From Hydractinia symbiolongicarpus (taxonomy: Eukaryota; Cnidaria; Hydrozoa; Anthoathecata; Hydractiniidae): 60,000 nt of DNA. A program made the position numbers and the translations under genes. The first letter of the stretch is position 1. Every line of letters begins with the position of its first letter. Where the stretch lies: positions 5,830,001 to 5,890,000 of the forward strand of contig NC_079886.1 of the NCBI RefSeq assembly GCF_029227915.1, given 5' to 3'. The notes beneath the pieces are model-generated. The model searched no databases and was not told the origin of the DNA. It saw nothing but the letters and a program-made list of their open reading frames with translations. Positions 57,519-60,000 of the stretch are shown here, piece after piece.

Positions 57519-57620
57519 CTCCGTCCATACGGAGTAAACATGTCGCTATACGAAGTTATACTCCGTATACGCATGCCTATACGGAGGCGTACTCCGTATA
57601 CCTGCACACTCCGAATGGAA
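57519..57620. repeat. inverted and direct CTCCGTATAC/GTATACGGAG units
   Basis: The same word as 56738-57001, but here in both orientations (CCATACGGAGT, ACTCCGTATACGC, CTATACGGAGGCG, ACTCCGTATACC), so the cluster can fold into several hairpins. Confidence 0.7.
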
Positions 57621-58141
57621 CACATACACGGCAAATAAAAGCAAAACACTGTCTACGCAAAACAGCTGACATTTCGAAAGGGATGTCCGGGATCCAGGAC
57701 ATAACCAATCTTGAAAGTTGTTTTGCTTCTATTTGCGGTCTTTCAGATCATTTCACTCAATGACTTAAAACGGTACAAAGCGAGATGAAAAACTAAAAAT
57801 GGTAGCAAACGAATTAAAACACCACTAAAAAAAGATCTTTGATAAATTTTACGAAGAATAAGGGTTTGTTTTTGGCCACAGGGAAACGCTTTATCATGAC
57901 TCAGTTTGAAGCTCTCCATTACATGAATTGGGCTATACACATTAACTATACAGTTCAACAAATGCTGAGGACAATAGGAAGGAATACAACTTAGTTGATG
58001 ATTCAAGTCACGTGTAAAATATTATTATAATATATTTCACAAAGTATTTTATTCGCTAACGAACGATAGAATCTTTTAGCGAAGAATAATTTTTTCACCT
58101 ATCAGTACATTTCCGCGATTTTAATCTATTTTCGGTCAACA
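57621..58141. other. intergenic
   Basis: No gene or repeat recognised. Confidence 0.35.
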
Positions 58142-58210
58142 ACCAACACCACCATCACCACCGCCACAACCACCGCCACAACCGCAACCGCAACCACAAC
58201 CACAACAACA
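58142..58210 (+). repeat. CAA/CAC/CCG trinucleotide-like microsatellite
   Basis: A run of ACCACC, CCGCCACAA and ACAACC words with no purine-rich interruption on this strand; not part of a convincing reading frame. Confidence 0.85.
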
Positions 58211-59329
58211 AAGCTTTAATCACAATATCCATTAAACAGAAAAACGCACTAAAGTAACCAACATAGAAAAAGACTGACTTTTAAAAGCTTGAAAGTGCTC
58301 AGAAGTAAAAAAAGAGAATACAAACAAATCTTTTTGTCTCCGAAAGTCTGCAAAGAATAATTTTTGCAAATTAAAATATCTGCGAAATTTCCCTAATACT
58401 GATAAACTATATTAGAAAAAAAAGAGAGTTATAGAATGCCTACAAAAAAGAGGCATAAAAATATAACTAACTCACTACATTAAAAGCAATAGCTGGCAGT
58501 GTTGTAGCGGTACACGTCAAACCTGAGGATTTTTGTCGTTGGAGGAAGGACTTTTCTTTCACTAGGTATCTCGTGTATTTCAAAAAAAAAATTCCTTTTT
58601 CGCACAAGCGAGAAACAACGAGGTTGCATTTTATACCACAATTAAATCACTCATCGCCAAAAAAACCTCACACTGTTGGCTCTAAAAAAGATACCTCCCA
58701 CAATGCTTATAAACCTCCCAAAATGCTTAGAAGGACGCTAACTATAATCACCATGGAAGATTTCTACGTGATGCACGTTTTGTTATTTTGTAATTGGCCA
58801 GAACGAAGATGGTTAGCTTCCTAGCCAGTAATGTGATCGAAATCATTGATAACAATTAGTAGATAGAGATATATGTTGACTAACGTTATGGTAATTAATA
58901 CTCATTGCAGCTATTTTGCACTAACGTTGATTGCAGATAAACTATTATTAGATACTATCTAAAACAGTTAGCTTTTCTATTTCCTCATGCTTTTATAGCA
59001 TGACAAGAAACACGATAGAAATTTTGTTACCATATTTTGAAATGTTCAACATGAACTAGACTTCCTTAAAGAATAAAATGAGCTATTATGATAGGAGAAA
59101 TCGAGTTATGACAAAGAAATTTTAAACAGTAAGAAAGCTACAATGTTATAAGACTCTGGTTAGGCTGAATCATGGTTGATATGTAACTGGTGTTTCTCTT
59201 AAGTGTGCGAAAAACGTTTTGCTAGAAATCATAGCTGTAATAATACACCTCCCACACAGGTTATCTTATGTAATTTACAAGAAGCGTAAGTTAGTACAAT
59301 AAATGAATCTAACTTAGCACACTTACTTA
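58211..59329. other. intergenic
   Basis: No gene supported. The open frame at 58573-58824 has low-complexity composition and no recognised domain. Confidence 0.35.
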
Positions 59330-59886
59330 TAGTGCGTGACGAAAGGGACAAAATTGGACAAAAGAAATTTTAGCTTATGTCAGCACTTTCTTGTGACGTC
59401 AACGGAAGTTTGTTCAAAATACCACTATCTGCTTAAACCTCAATTACTGTAGTTCTGAACTTTTATTTTAAAGTTTCTGACAGCCAAATAAAAAGTATGT
59501 AATATATTTCCGATCTTAACATAATTTGCATTGAAAACGCAAAAAATTTTCGATAAACCCAATGTTTTTCCTTTATTATATATGCTAAAAAAGTCGGGAA
59601 ATCAGCATGATCATGAAGTTGTGTTATAAATTTCAAGTTCTAAGGATAATTCTAACAAAAGTTATTATATCATCCCGATTATAAAGATTTCAAAGAAATT
59701 TAGGCAGTAGTTTTGAGTAATATCCTATATCTAAAGCTCTCAAAGGTATGAGACCTAAAAGTTTAACACGCAGGTATCTAATAGAACAATAACAGTATGT
59801 GCAGCATAGCAAAGAAGGTTTTTTAGGAAACTGGCAAGTGGGAAGCAGAATGCGCTCTCCCTTCCCTCCGGACCTAATAGGATTAA
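59330..59886 (+). repeat. dispersed repeat, copy D of the GGACCG...GGGTTAA family
   Basis: Runs from AGTGCGTGACGAAAGGGAC through 'TTTCAAGTTCTAAGGATAAT', 'CCGATTATAAAGATTTCA', 'CTATATCTAAAGCT' and 'ACGCAGGTATCTAATAG' to CTCCGGACCTAATAGGATTA. In place of poly-C it has CTCTCCCTTCCCTCC, which suggests the poly-C runs of other copies grew from a pyrimidine-rich patch. Confidence 0.65.
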
Positions 59887-60000
59887 TAGTTCAATAGGCA
59901 TTTTCACAGCTCAGCATGAAGTAGTGGGAAGATATTTCCCTATAGTTGTTAAAAGCAAAACTGAATTGAAAGCTGTATTTGTCTTCATAGACAAGTAATC

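Noticed and set aside
58142-58210. Possible poly-Thr or Pro-rich coding repeat
   Set aside because: No open frame with non-repetitive coding sequence surrounds it; it is treated as a microsatellite.
1-60000. tRNA, rRNA or snRNA genes
   Set aside because: I looked for T-arm words (GGTTCGAATCC-type) and for snRNA starts; GGTTCGAA-type hits such as 55366 belong to a transposon end and lack a cloverleaf.

Overview
This 60 kb window is animal nuclear DNA. It is AT-rich, its genes have introns with GT..AG boundaries, spacing between genes is wide, and transposon debris is abundant. Nothing is bacterial or viral. The gene set fits a cnidarian, and I lean towards a hydrozoan: a type II cGMP-dependent protein kinase, a LIV-1-type zinc transporter, asparagine synthetase, a membrane-anchored MACPF protein and INIP of the SOSS complex. 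That placement is an inference from gene content and repeat style, not a database match.

Layout. 1-5 kb: repeats only, including three head-to-tail copies of a Helitron-like mini-element. 5.05-7.83 kb (+): PRKG2-like kinase with one coding intron. 7.8-15 kb: dispersed repeats, including two diverged copies of a CRE-bearing element and a nested palindrome. 15.2-23.0 kb (+): eight-exon ZIP zinc transporter. Its third intron is mostly a 20-bp minisatellite that runs up to the splice acceptor, and its last intron holds a 42-bp tandem array. 24.9-26.9 kb (-): two-exon asparagine synthetase, convergent with the ZIP gene. 27-35 kb: a transposon graveyard with a 0.65-kb terminal-inverted-repeat element, a Penelope-like GIY-YIG remnant with a hammerhead-like hairpin, and a broken RecQ-like helicase. 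35.2-37.1 kb (-): intronless MACPF/apple-like coding region. 37-45.4 kb: repeats, LINE fragments, a 0.5-kb TIR element with an internal poly-C tract, and one unrecognised three-exon gene model. 45.4-53.1 kb: no convincing gene. 53.1-53.4 kb (-): INIP (SOSS-C) in a single coding exon. 53.5-60 kb: MITE-like elements and decayed tandem repeats.

The five confident genes do not form a pathway; they are ordinary neighbours in a eukaryotic genome. A shared feature is a TTTAG/CTTTTTAG-type splice acceptor about 6-57 nt upstream of each start codon, with little or no room for a normal 5' exon. This would fit spliced-leader trans-splicing, known in hydrozoans, or short 5'UTR introns. Coordinates of spliced genes are whole spans; exon joins are given in the evidence. 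No tRNA, rRNA, snRNA or CRISPR array was recognised.
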